A DNA stretch of 64,000 nt. Origin: Lanius collurio (Eukaryota > Chordata > Aves > Passeriformes > Laniidae). The notes under the pieces are model-generated. The model was given only the letters and a program-made list of their open reading frames with translations, was not told the DNA's origin and made no database searches. The stretch lies in contig JACBWW010000046.1 in assembly GCA_020086605.1 (NCBI GenBank), forward strand, positions 2,347,934 to 2,411,933, read 5' to 3'. Below, piece by piece: positions 11,855 through 23,469 of the stretch. The position numbers were made by a program, and so were the translations under genes. Numbering within the stretch: position 1 is the stretch's first letter; every line of letters begins with the position of its first letter.

Positions 11855-12110
11855 TGAGTGGGAAAGAGGAAAGTGATTAGTGGAGTTCCAAAGGAGATCA
11901 GTATAAGGACCAATTTTGTTCATTTTATAAGCCAATGGTCTGGAAAAAAGAAAAGACCATGCAGCCAAGGGACAGCACACATTTTGGTTCCTGTGCTGCA
12001 AGGGAGTGGCAGGCCATGAAAAACAAGAGGTCATGCAGCCAAATTCAGAAAGATTTATCCAAGATTCAGGCAGATAAGCTGCTATCATTTCAGTTGAGTG
12101 GATGTAAATT
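11855..12110 (+). pseudogene. Decayed CR1 LINE ORF2 (reverse transcriptase) fragment
   Basis: The stretch around 11,877-11,942 reads as an eroded copy of the CR1 reverse-transcriptase segment that encodes 'GVPQGSVLGPVLF..F..DL'. The codons for Gly-Val-Pro are intact. The nucleotide pattern of 'gatcagtataaggacc' followed by 'ttttgttc' fits the family at shifted phase, showing frameshifts. Downstream bases to about 12,110 ('cagaaagatttatccaagattcaggca') loosely match the next part of the same element. It lies in the sense direction on this strand. It is broken, 5'-truncated and not functional. The ends are approximate because divergence is high. Confidence 0.5.
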
Positions 12111-12504
12111 GTGTGGAAAGATTAAGGAAAAGCAAGGAAATAAGAATACATGAAAAGGCTGCAGGAGGGTGTTTCTTCACTGGGCAGTGTGGGTTAGGGG
12201 AAATATTTTCAATAATTTTAGTAAATTTGTATACGTATTATTTGATTTATTTCACTTTTTCAGTAAGGAAGTCAGCTTAAATTCCATATATTTAAAAGCT
12301 TACGTAAAAACCAGATGGAAACATTTTCCTAAAATCCAGTACCTTCAACTTTCAAACTGATTTTCGCAGATCCTGGGGGAAAAGGATAAGGACCTCATGA
12401 ACAGATTCAGGCCCTGGCCCATGGCACTGGAATAGTGCAGAACTAAATCCTCTTGGTGCACCAACCTTGCAGCACCTGGATAGTCTGGATTTCTGTAGTC
12501 ATTG
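12111..12504. other. Non-coding DNA left of assembly gap
   Basis: AT-rich sequence in which nothing further is recognised. It may include more eroded CR1 sequence, but I cannot support this. Frames that run into the gap are made only of unknown residues. Confidence 0.5.
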
Positions 12505-12894
12505 NNNNNNNNNNNNNNNNNNNNNNNNNNNNNNNNNNNNNNNNNNNNNNNNNNNNNNNNNNNNNNNNNNNNNNNNNNNNNNNNNNNNNNNNNNNNNNNN
12601 NNNNNNNNNNNNNNNNNNNNNNNNNNNNNNNNNNNNNNNNNNNNNNNNNNNNNNNNNNNNNNNNNNNNNNNNNNNNNNNNNNNNNNNNNNNNNNNNNNNN
12701 NNNNNNNNNNNNNNNNNNNNNNNNNNNNNNNNNNNNNNNNNNNNNNNNNNNNNNNNNNNNNNNNNNNNNNNNNNNNNNNNNNNNNNNNNNNNNNNNNNNN
12801 NNNNNNNNNNNNNNNNNNNNNNNNNNNNNNNNNNNNNNNNNNNNNNNNNNNNNNNNNNNNNNNNNNNNNNNNNNNNNNNNNNNNNNNNNNNNNN
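12505..12894. other. Assembly gap, 390 N
   Basis: A continuous run of N. The right edge lies directly against a 30-base AT-rich tandem repeat, so the missing sequence probably contains more copies of it. The true length is unknown. Confidence 0.99.
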
Positions 12895-12910
12895 TAATGT
12901 ATTATTAAAT

Positions 12911-12965
12911 ATTTATAAATATTTCTATACGCTTTATTTTATTTATAAATATTTCTATATGCTTT
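12911..12965. repeat. 30-bp AT-rich tandem repeat at the gap edge
   Basis: Two copies of a 30-base unit that begins 'atttataaatatttctata' and continues to 'gcttt' start at 12,911 and 12,941, with one difference (tatac/tatat). The second copy is partial. The 'attattaaat' just before them may be the tail of a further, degenerate copy. Confidence 0.8.
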
Positions 12966-15900
12966 CTTTAAAAGATTAAACAAGGCACCTGTAACATCTA
13001 AGAAATAACTAGAGGGAAGTTCCTGGGTGGTTTTGCCCCCTGTTGTCTCATACAAACCCCTGGGACCATGGAAATATGGTCATGTTACAGAAGGGTCTAA
13101 AGGAGGAATGGCTCTACAGGGTATGTGATGGAAAATGCTGGAATATGGATCATTTTAGTGGAGATTTCACGTCATTGACTACAAACTGAAAATTAATCCA
13201 ATGTGGCTCTCATTTTGAAATTCCCCTGTTGCATTTACCGAAGGGATTAAGGAGGTTCCAGAATCCAAAGTGTGTTTACTTTTACTTGAACATCAGCACA
13301 AATGGTGATTGCCAAAAGCACAAATGTCTCTGCAGCAATTGTTTCAATTAAATAACAGAGCAGTCATTAGAGAATCATTAAACTTTGATCCTACGACATT
13401 TCTTCGTTGAAATAACATCATCCACAGGCTACTGCTGGAATATTTTGGTTTAATCTGTGCCAGAGTTTATTATAACTTCAATTTAATTTTAAAAATAAAC
13501 TCTAAGCCAAGTATAAGTGTAATAAGGAATCAGTAATAAGTAACTCTCATACTACTTGAGGAGATAAAACTAACACTGCCTGAAATAAGGACAATTTCTA
13601 CTGAAATCTCTTCCTGAAAATTGAGTAATCTCAGCAGTTATTACATGGTTTTCTGTTTTTTAAAGTTTTTCCCTGAAAGCTTCATTTCTAGTTTAGAAAG
13701 AGGTATTTTATCTTGGGCAGCTCATAGGCAATGGATGATCTGCTCTTATTAAGTTTTTACCACCACAGAGTCACTTTCTCTCACTCACTCTGCCCTTAAT
13801 TTTTTTCTAATATATCTAACATTTGCACAATTTGTTCAAAATACTCGATTCAGCACAGGTATTTTTTTTTTATTCACAAGCCTAAAGTGAGTAAAAAATA
13901 TTGATGCCTGGAAAGATTGCAGCCTGATCCTTGTTGTAAGGAAATTCAAACACAAAAAACTAATCTCATGCTTTGGAGACTATTGGAAATTTGATTATGA
14001 GAATTACTGCTTATTCAGTTGTGCTAATTCCTTTTTAAAGCAGTATGAAAAAGAAATGCTTTAATTATTAGTATAATTAATGTTTTAGGAAATGAGAAAA
14101 TGATTAGCTCAGAGTTGCTTTATGTTGCACGTCTCTCGTGGTGAATAAACAAGAATCCCCAGAACTGAATGTGAGCAAATGCAGTTGCCACGAGCTGGGA
14201 GTTCCAGAGGCACCGTTCAAAGCCCCACAATTTACCTGTGAGTGTTTCTGAATATTGACTGGTGATGAAGCATCTCACCCTGCAAGTTCCAATGCCAGGA
14301 GTCAGTTCATCTTTGTCCAAATAATGGTGTGTTTTGGTTTAGGTGATATCTGGCTTCTGAGGCCAATAAATGCCTTTCCTGGAGGATGGATGGTTTATGT
14401 GAGGCTGTGTATTCCCTTTGAGTTATGTGGTATTATCACAGAAAACCAGAAAAGTGTATATTTTCCAAAGAGCCGTGTAAAGGTTTGTAATTGTTTTCAT
14501 CTTTTTTTATATTTCTGCTTCACCTTTTGAGTGCTATAAACTGGGATGGTCTTCTTTCAGCAAAGGTTGAAGGGATCTGTTTCATTTTTAAAGTGTTTTA
14601 TTTCTTATTTCCTATCGGAGCAGGGAATCAAATGGGGCTGTTATGGAATGTTTTTCCTAGTGGCATTCATTGCCTTTGAGCTCCTCAGGAGATGAGTGGG
14701 CTTGAGGAGTGAAGAATCCTAAAATCCTAGGTCCTAGTCCTGTAGGAGTGAAGGCAGAGACCCCTGATTACCCTGAAGATGTGGGGATTCTTTAGGGATC
14801 TCCTGGAGGAGGAACAATTGGCCATGGAGTAGCTCTGGTTGAAACTCGTTGTTTCTTAAAAACCCAATTTTGTACAGGTCTTTCTTGACTTGAACAACGT
14901 CCAGCATCTTTAATATCTGCTTTTAAAAGTCATTCACTGCAAGCTCACTCTTGTGTCTCTGGGATTAGGAAACAACCTTCTGCACATTTCTGGCCATTTT
15001 GGGTCCTCACCAAAGCTCCAGGCACTTGTGCCAGTTTCGAGAGCAAGGATTCTATGGCCAGTTCAAGAAGGTGACCTTGGCTTTCTTTTTGATGTGTTCC
15101 TCTTATTTTTTTGCCATTTTTTTCCTGTTTAGGATGGGGAATAAAAAAGCTGTCTACCTGGAGGTTCAAATTCTCTTAAGAGTGTGACAGTGTAGGACAG
15201 GCACTAAAATACAGTTCTTGGTGAGAGAAATGTTCTGGGCTTTATAAAACCTGAATACATGTATTTTTGATGGACTATCCAAGAAAGCATGTAAAAGGGG
15301 GAGGATTTCACTGCAACTTCTTTAAGTTTTCTGCATTTATGTTTCTTATTTGAGTAATTTGAGGTGTTGCCTCTGCGAGTAACACCACCAACATAATCTG
15401 ACCCACTCATTCCAATCATTATTGTGTTTGCCAATTTTCCTAGGTCACATTTGGCTCAGTTTTAATGTGTACAATGTGGTCTGGTTTAATTTGCTTTAAT
15501 CTATAACTTGCAGGCAAATATTTTAATTTATCCTTGGGAAATAAAGCAGGAGAGTGGTTGTGGACAAATAAAACCTGTGGGCTGAAGCCCTGCAGTGCCA
15601 GGGTGCTCGTGCTGTGTGGCCAGGGACTTGTGCTGTCTTTCAATGTCAGTTTAGGAGACTGAGTGGGCAAAAGACTGGAGTGAGTGATTTAAAGGGAAAT
15701 CCTGACAATCTGCATGCCCAGCTTTCATATCCAGGGTGAGAGATCTGTAACTTTGGCTTTTCACTACCCACAGCCCCCAGATAAAAGTTAAAACAAGATT
15801 TCAAGGTGTGGAAACTTAGTTTGGTTTAAAATCAGTTATCAGCTGTTTTCTCTGTTGGTTTTGCTACTTCCTTTTTCCCTGTTCTAAATCACAATTTGTG

Positions 15901-18900
15901 TACTCTGAGGCCAGCACTGCTCGAAGCAGTGTTTTAGACATCTTTATTAGCTGGGAAATGCTATCAATTGTGTTTTCCTCTAAAACCTCCAGCACTCTGA
16001 ACTCAGGTTTCTCACTGGCAATAAGATCTACATGCTCTGCAGTGTTCCAATACCAGAGCTTGGTCAAACACTTGTTTTGTAACGTCACAAGAACGATGGA
16101 AAATTAAATGTTTATTGCAGAGTGAGGCAATACTATTATTCATACTGTAGTAGGATGAGGCAATGCAATCTTCTGATTCTGATGAAGAATTATGGAGTCT
16201 AAAAATAACTCATCCCCAGTGCAGAAAAATATGGGAAAATATACAGTCTATCCCTTAAATCCACAGCATTAAGTTAAATTAAGAGAAGAACTTGTAGACT
16301 ATGTGATTGAATCCATGAGGGATATAGTGTGATAGTGTATATTTGCCTAAAAGCTTGCTCTGACAGCAAAAACAATGTACCACAGTATGTTTCTTTCTTA
16401 TCTAATGGAAAGAATAACACACAGAGGCTCAGTTCTTGTAATGAAAACCCCTACATTAATTTTATTTTTTGATGTGTCATTGTAATTCAAGAGATGTTTT
16501 TAATCTCAGGATTGCTAGGGCACAATAAACCATTTAAAAAGTATTTGGCAAAGATCCCTGTGCTTAGCAACAGCTCCTTTCATTTAAAACTGTTTTTTTG
16601 AACCAAGCTATTCAAAGCTTTGTTCCACTTATTAAAATAAAGTATCTTACTTCAAACAAGTATTTCAGAGAACATAATCAAGAGGATAGCATTCAAATAC
16701 AATGCACAGAAAACATAAAAGGCAACAGCATGAAAAACTCAAATACTTTGTGTATGTTTCCTTGTTTTTCATTAAGAAAAATGGTATAAAAATACACTCA
16801 ATCTTATTTCTCTTTGTGCCATTATGGGATATTAAATACTACATTTCTTACCACATTCTGAAATTCTTTGCTTTAGATTTAGAGAAAAATGAGCTGTGCA
16901 GTATTTTAGTGAATGAAATATTGCATTGGTGGTGTATTTTCTGGTCATCAAGGTGACATAAGACAGCAAGAGAGGAGCTAAATATAGAATAATATCCATT
17001 TTTTTGCTGTTGGCTTTGTGCTCTTCTGTGGGTTACAGTGTAATTCATGGCACAGTGTCACTGTGGAAGCTCTGCTTTCCAGTAAGATAAAGACTTGCTC
17101 ATTGCATAACTTCACATGGACAATTTATTTCAGATTTTCGTGGATATCATATGCACTTTGGTTTAGTTCTGCCTTAATTTTGTTTGGTTTTCATAGCAGA
17201 GGCATTGCCAAGACAAAAATGGCTCCAGGAGCAAAGCAAATGCAGTTTCCCACCACCAGTGAAGGGATGTTGTTGGTGTTTCCTCTTCCACCTGCACACT
17301 TTAGAAAATAAGGATGGATGCACCAAGCCAGGATCCTCTTCTGTGAAGAGATCCCAGAGTACAGATTTGTGGGATATCAGGTTCTTTTTATAGTCCTGAG
17401 TCCCCACTTGTCTCTGAACTCAAGAGAGGTTGCAGTGAGGACTAAAGAGGATGGAGTATAAAGGATAATTTTGTTTTGCAGATTTTGTTACTTTAACATT
17501 TTGGGTTTTTTAGAACTGAGAACCCCAGACCCCAAAATTCCCCATCAACAGATGGCCCTGGATCTGTGCTCTGGTTCAAGATCTGACTTCACTGCTCAGG
17601 TTATAGCTGTGGGGTTACCAACACAGTCAACAAAGCTTCTACCCCACCAAGGGTTCATAGGAAACTGTATTGGCCATTGTAGATGTAATTGATAAAATTG
17701 TCATAATCACCAAAATTGGGGGGGTAAAAACCTGAAAAGGAGCTTTGAATGATGGTAATTCTGCATAGATCATGCTGTTTAACTTTTTCAAGATGGTAGT
17801 GACTGTAAAATCAGTGTAATTTTTGATCTCACATTGTGTGGGCAGAAAAATGGTTATTTCCAAGATGTTAAAAAGCTAATCTATTCTGTGAAGTTTTTGT
17901 ATCTTGCATAGATATAGCTTAATTCTTTTTTTTTTCTTTTAATTTTACAAACCAAGTTGGGAGCCTTGACATTTATTGGGCCCCCATATTTTTCATTTAT
18001 ATTCTCTCTAGTCTTCACCATCTGTTATGACAGTAAATAAGTTTCAAATAAGCCATATCTTCCTCAGCATGAGTTGCTTTTTCTGCAAAAAAAAAAAAAA
18101 TTAAAGTTGCAGTTGGATGTGATATTTGAAGTCACAGCTTGTCTTCAAATATTTAGTAGTGTATTCCTGTGCCAAGGGATATCAATCTGCCATTTGCCTT
18201 GCTTACAGTATAATAAAGATTATCCAGGCCCTTCTTTCATAGATATGTCAAGGCTTTTAATTACTATAGCTCAGGAAGAAGCTCTTTCCCATGGCTTTTT
18301 CCATTTTGCTTTGAATTATATGGTTCCTTCTTATCATTTTGCATATTAAATTCCAAAAGGAATTTTTGTGCACAAGTAGTGTCTGATTTTGGTGGATGAG
18401 ATGTGATTTTCCCTTACAAACAAATTCTTTGGCTGTACCAACAGCATTTTTTTTGTTGTCAAAGTCAGTGGTTGATGGATATTTCAGGTGTTGGTACCCA
18501 AACTCAGGACATTCTACAAAGAAATTGTTGGGTTTCTGAGTTCTGGTATAGGTGGGCTGAGATAATTTCATTTTGTATCTTTCCTTTGTGCCATACAAGA
18601 GCACTCAGTGAGATGGGATGTGACCTGGAAGCCGCCTTGGCACCAACATGCCATTTTGCTTTCCAAATTTCTCTTTTCCCTTGATTATGAGTTGTGTGTC
18701 ACATGGAGGCCTTTCCTCATCCTTTGAGGACAGTGGTGCAAAATGATGGGCTGCTTTCACTGCTTGTCTACTAAACTGCAACACATTCACTTTGAAACTC
18801 TCCCAGAGCAGCTCCTCTGACAAGGAGGAAATTTCAACCCGTTCAGCTCAAAGCCAAAAGTATTGCTCCAACTCCAAACTTTAATGTTTCTTGTGGGCTG

Positions 18901-21900
18901 TATTTTTTACAGATTTTTAAACTGTTTCCCAGGTAAGCTCTACCCCCAGGAGCTTCCCAGATGCATTAGAGGTGTTCCAGGATAAACCAGGAATAATCAG
19001 ACATAAATTCTCCTTGTCCCTTCCACCCCTCACATGTAATTCTGGGGCTCCAACTGGCCCCATCCCAAAGCAGCTTTTGCCTCATCCTTTGATATTTTTG
19101 AAGGCTGTACATATATTTAGTGGAAGGATTTTAAAATCTACATCTTTAATCAGTATGAATTTGTACTTCCAGAATGGCATCAAAGAGGATATTGTGACTG
19201 AACCTCAGCTCTGCAAAACAAAAGGAGATTGACTGCAGTGATTTATGTGGAAAGTCAGGCAACTTCTGCAACAGCCACAACATTCATTCTGCAAGGGCAC
19301 TGCTGAGTAAAGAAACAGGTTTTATAGCATTAAAATAATGTTCAAAACTGATGCACAATTAAGATTAACTCTTTTGTTTGTAGGAGGACTTTGCTTGCAT
19401 TCCAATGTTCATAAGAGTCTTACTATGAAAATACTGTTTTTATTTTTATATGTGCAATTGTTTTTCCTTTTCACCTGTAAATAGAGTAATTGCACCTTTT
19501 TATGATTTTCCAGTATTAGATGAGTTTTATAGCATGTTCTGAAATTTCATTCTCTTTCAGCATCAATCTTTGTTTTGTTTTTATTACAGAATTATACTTA
19601 CAAATAACATCACTTCATAACAATAAACATAAAAATATAATGCAATATAGCAGTTACAGCTTTATAGAGTAAACATTTCATTTGGAAGAAAAATCCACTC
19701 TCACACTATTATTTCACAACAGCAGCAAGGTCAGAAACTCTGAGGGTTAATAACAAAGCTGTTTATATCCTAAAATGGGGGACAAATATTCAGGGGTCAA
19801 TGACTACACCTGTGAAAAAACACAGAAAGAGGATTTCTTGTCTACAGCTTAATTTTTTTGAAGAAGGGGTCTTGGACAAAAAACTGATTTTCAATTTGGA
19901 GTTAGTGTACAATGTAGGGTAAATTGTATCAAAGCCAAATGTTATTCCACAAAATTAAATTTCTTTCACCTTACGTTGCTCAGTGCCAGGTATTTCAAGA
20001 GAATTAAAAATTTTCCATGCTACTTTTGCAGACTAAGCACACTCTGGATAGTGCAGAAAGATGGCAAATATGAAGTCAGAAGATTAGTGCAAGGCAGGAG
20101 TTGCTTAAGCACGATATATTTTTCTTAGACTTTTAAGAATTTTCCAAGGTGCTGAATGGAAATTGTAACCAAGGAGTGAAAAGAAGAAATACAAGTCAGG
20201 AGATTGATAGAAAATTTGGAGTAGGGAAGAGTTTTGCCTTAGATGAGGATATCTCTTGATCTCATCACTCACCAAATTCTCTGTTCACTAAATACAGATT
20301 TGCTTACCATAAAACACTGTGCATCTTTTTCTAGCTTTCTTTTACAGCAGCTGTATTATTAAATTAGAAGTATTTTGGAATTATACCCATGTCAAAAGGA
20401 AACTTTACAATTAAAAAGATGTTCTGGGCTAAGAGTCCAATTTTCTGATAGTTACATATAATTTTGATTTTGTCACTTTGCAATGTAAAAATGTACCTAA
20501 ATTTATGCTAGAGAACTTTTAGAATTACATGAATGTTAAATGAGGAGTTTTGTCTTATGGTACAGTGCAAATTTTTCCCACATGGAATGGCCATGAGGTC
20601 CCTGGCACATCCTGTAAATGTTTGTCTCAAGTGCTCAGCAAAAGCTCTTCCATTTTCCTAAGGTAAAGTTTAATTTTTCAAAAACTCTTCTTTAGAAAGC
20701 CAAGAACTGTTTGCAAGTCTCTCAAGCCAGAACCTTCCTAGATTTATTTTATTTCTTCATTTTTAGGTAATATTTTAAAAAGAAATGCTATGCAAAATGA
20801 AATAAGGTGGATTTTCTTTGCACTGTTCTTAGCAAAGTAGTTTTTGTTGACTTCTATTTCCTTATTACCAGGACTTGCAAGTAATGCCTTTGATTACAGA
20901 CCACAGACTCCAGTTCCCAGCTCCACATCCCATTTCCTGTTCTTCTATTTCCTGTCCATTGATATTGTCAGCTTTGCAGCACTTTGTCCTTCTCCATCCT
21001 CTAAGACACCAATACTTGCCCTGAGATCCTGAGGACATTTAACCAGCTGGCAGATTATCAGCTCCTGCTGATTTGAAAGGGTCTGTTTTAGTCAGTGCTT
21101 TCTGACCTGTTATTTCTCTGTTCTAGACTGAGATTTTACCTCCTTCTTGTTTATATTTGTGACAGTCCCCTCCCTTTTTTGCTTTAATAACTTCACTTTT
21201 TCTCACTGTTTGCCACTGTCTCCTTCTGAGAGTAACCCCTCATTGTGTGCATCCCCTTCTGACCTGTTTTCTGGATGCTTCTCTCTGTGACATCAGCAAG
21301 TAATTCACATTTGCAGTGCTCATCATTGATCTACCTGCTTAAAAGCAACAGATTTTACTTTGCTGGTTTCTTGTTTTTCTTCTGTTTAGGTTCTGAACTT
21401 TCTCATCCCATTCCACTTGCCTTATACCCATCCATTCTCAGCAAGCTTCTCCCTAGAAACATTAAGAACATTTCTTGTAGTATCTCCTTCAGTTGCAAAA
21501 GCTGTCATTGATACTTCCTAAGAATTTGCAGGCCAATTTTTGTTTTACTTCCTTTATAAATAATAAAATCTCCCTGTCTTGGAAAACTTTTTTAGTGATT
21601 CTACCAGTACTTCAAAAAAACAAAGCAAGGCTCACCCACCTAATTGCTCTGGTATTCTGTAGTAGATAGTTATCATGATAAATGCACATGTTCTTTATTG
21701 TTGTATGTAATCTTGCTCTTTGCATTGCTGATCTTGAGGTAAATATATAAAGTGTTGTCTTCTAACATAGACAAATGATGGGAGAGAAGAAGCAGAAGTC
21801 TGGAGTGCCATCCTTCAAAGTCGATCTCTTGGAGGCCTAATTCAGCTGGAGGAGCAGAGAGGGCAACCTTATAATACTTGCCCTTTGAAATGCTATCTTT

Positions 21901-22867
21901 CAGAGGTGACCTTTAAGCTAACTTGGGAGTCTGACAACCTGGGGCCTCAGCACAAGCTCCTTCTCTCTGTCAGCCCCTCATGGCTGCAATCTCCTCTGCC
22001 TTTGTTCAAAATAGCACCTCCTCCTGATTTTACCTGCCCAGCTTCATAACTTCTCCTGACTCAGGCAATCATTCAAGTCAAATTCAGCCTGTTCCCTTTC
22101 CCTTCCAGGTGCTTCTCTGAGTTTATAGTTCTGTTGTGCTCTTTACAGACCTTATTCCTTCTAGGTTAAATTTCCTCTCTCCAGTAACAAAATCTTTCAA
22201 GAACACTCTGGGGAGATTCATAATCCCACAGCACTGCACACTCATTTTGGAACTTAAGCAAATGTAAGTTATGAAGCTAATCAGGAAAGAGCTCAAATAC
22301 TCTCATCACCTGGCAGGAGTGAAATATTAATGTGGCAGCATACAAAATTAGGGAAAACTGTATTAAATTCTGTGGATGCTGTCCAAGAACAGAGGAGTCC
22401 CTACGGTTACCAAATCAGCCATTGCCGTGTCTAGCCATGACCACTGTCCTGGTGTGCTCATGCTTGTCCAGACTGTGACAAATGCTGGTGCTTCTAACAG
22501 CAGCTTTTAAGAAGTCATGGATCCATTTCCATAGCTTTTGGAGTGCTACACCAAAGTTATCCCTTTTAAGAAATGAGATACAAATTTTAGAAGACAGATT
22601 CTTATGAATGTAGTTGAAAACTCAGTAGAACCTTGATTTGTATTACACACTACAGGAGTTATTTTTAGTTTCTTTAAAAGTGTTGAAAACTGTTTGGGTC
22701 CACACTTCTCCTAAAGGCCACTCCATTGCAGACTCCTCCTGCTGAGGAATGCTGCTGGAGCTCCCACCTCCAGCCCTGGTGACACTTCCAGAAGCAGAGG
22801 CTGTGTGTGGGACACGATGCTTTTCCCTACAACTCTTGCAGCCAAGGCCCTCCTCCCACCCTGTTTC
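12966..22867. other. Long unique non-coding stretch
   Basis: About 9.9 kb without a supportable exon, RNA gene or clear transposon. Open frames stay below about 115 codons and are unlike known families. Visible details are a 7-bp-arm hairpin CACTGCT/AGCAGTG with a three-base loop at 15,915-15,931, a 14-base A-tract at 18,087-18,100, and a pyrimidine-biased block at about 20,900-21,520. An island near 21,770-22,200 may be an old repeat but could not be assigned. Confidence 0.5.
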
Positions 22868-22872
22868 ACTTG
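22868..22872. repeat. Target-site duplication ACTTG, left copy
   Basis: ACTTG immediately precedes the LTR and is repeated exactly at 23,465-23,469 immediately after it. A 5-base duplication is typical of ERVL-like and some other retroviral integrases. Confidence 0.9.
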
Positions 22873-23464
22873 TGTCCTGGGGTGACAGGACATTTTCATG
22901 CCTTATATCCCAATCGTGGCTTCTGTTCCCGTGCCCTCGGTTTGTTTTGTCTTTAGCCTGTCCCCTCCTCCGGCTGCTGCTGCTGCTGCTTGGCCTTGCT
23001 TCGGCCTGCTGCTGCTTGGCTTTGCTGCTGCTTGCTACTTGCTCGCTTTGCTAGCTTTGCTTTTTTCTTGTTTTTTTTTTTTTTCCTTTTTCCCCTGTTT
23101 TTGTTCTTCCCCTTCTTTCTCTCCTCCCCTCCCTGAAGACATCGGACCTGCTTCGGGCCAGGAGCTCCCCCGGAGTCTGCACTCAAGAGAAGCTTCACAC
23201 CCTCCTCAGCAGAGAGAGAAACTGCTCACCCTCTTTTGGACTGGTGAAAACATCCGTTGTCATCTCGGGCTGTTATTTTTTCTCGTGCTGGGGAGTGTTG
23301 TTTTTTCTTTTGCTGTTTCTTAATAAACAAGTTTTTTCCACTTCTCCTCTGAGGAAATCCCTCCCAAACCCGGTGGTGGGGGAGGGGGGAAGTTGTGGGC
23401 GTTTTGTCTCCTATAAGGGGCTCCTTTGGAGATTTTTCCCCTTGATTTGTCCTAAACCAGGACA
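22873..23464 (+). mobile_element. Solo LTR of an endogenous retrovirus, 592 bp
   Basis: The element starts TGTCCTGG and ends CCAGGACA, a perfect 8-base terminal inverted repeat with the canonical TG...CA ends. It is bounded by identical ACTTG duplications. AATAAA at 23,322-23,327 gives the + orientation and places the R/U5 border shortly afterwards. The interior has a GC-rich, imperfect GCTGCTGCTTGGC repeat block (about 22,975-23,060), a long T-tract, and a G-rich tract in the putative U5. No gag, pol or env sequence flanks it, so the provirus was reduced to one LTR by recombination. The 5-base duplication points to an ERVL-like lineage; exact family assignment needs a repeat library. The perfect duplication and ends suggest relative youth. 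Open frames of 141 and 176 codons here are composition artefacts. Confidence 0.93.
23322..23327 (+). terminator. LTR polyadenylation signal AATAAA
   Basis: A canonical AATAAA lies 138 bases from the LTR's 3' end, followed by a T-rich stretch ('caagttttttcc'). It is the likely retroviral poly(A) signal and could end host transcripts that enter from the left. Confidence 0.7.
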
Positions 23465-23469
23465 ACTTG
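23465..23469. repeat. Target-site duplication ACTTG, right copy
   Basis: An exact match to 22,868-22,872, directly after the terminal CA of the LTR. Confidence 0.9.

Noticed and set aside
12453..12979. Open frames of 131-170 codons over the gap
   Set aside because: They consist almost entirely of unknown residues from N bases.
14255..14530. Possible exon after 'gttttggtttag' near 14,342
   Set aside because: An AG acceptor-like site is present, but the downstream translation matches no family I recognise and no matching donor or neighbouring exon is evident.
15915..15931. Small hairpin CACTGCT/AGCAGTG as a possible RNA element
   Set aside because: Seven-base arms with a three-base loop are common by chance in 64 kb. 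The similar hairpin at 29,494-29,511 was set aside for the same reason.
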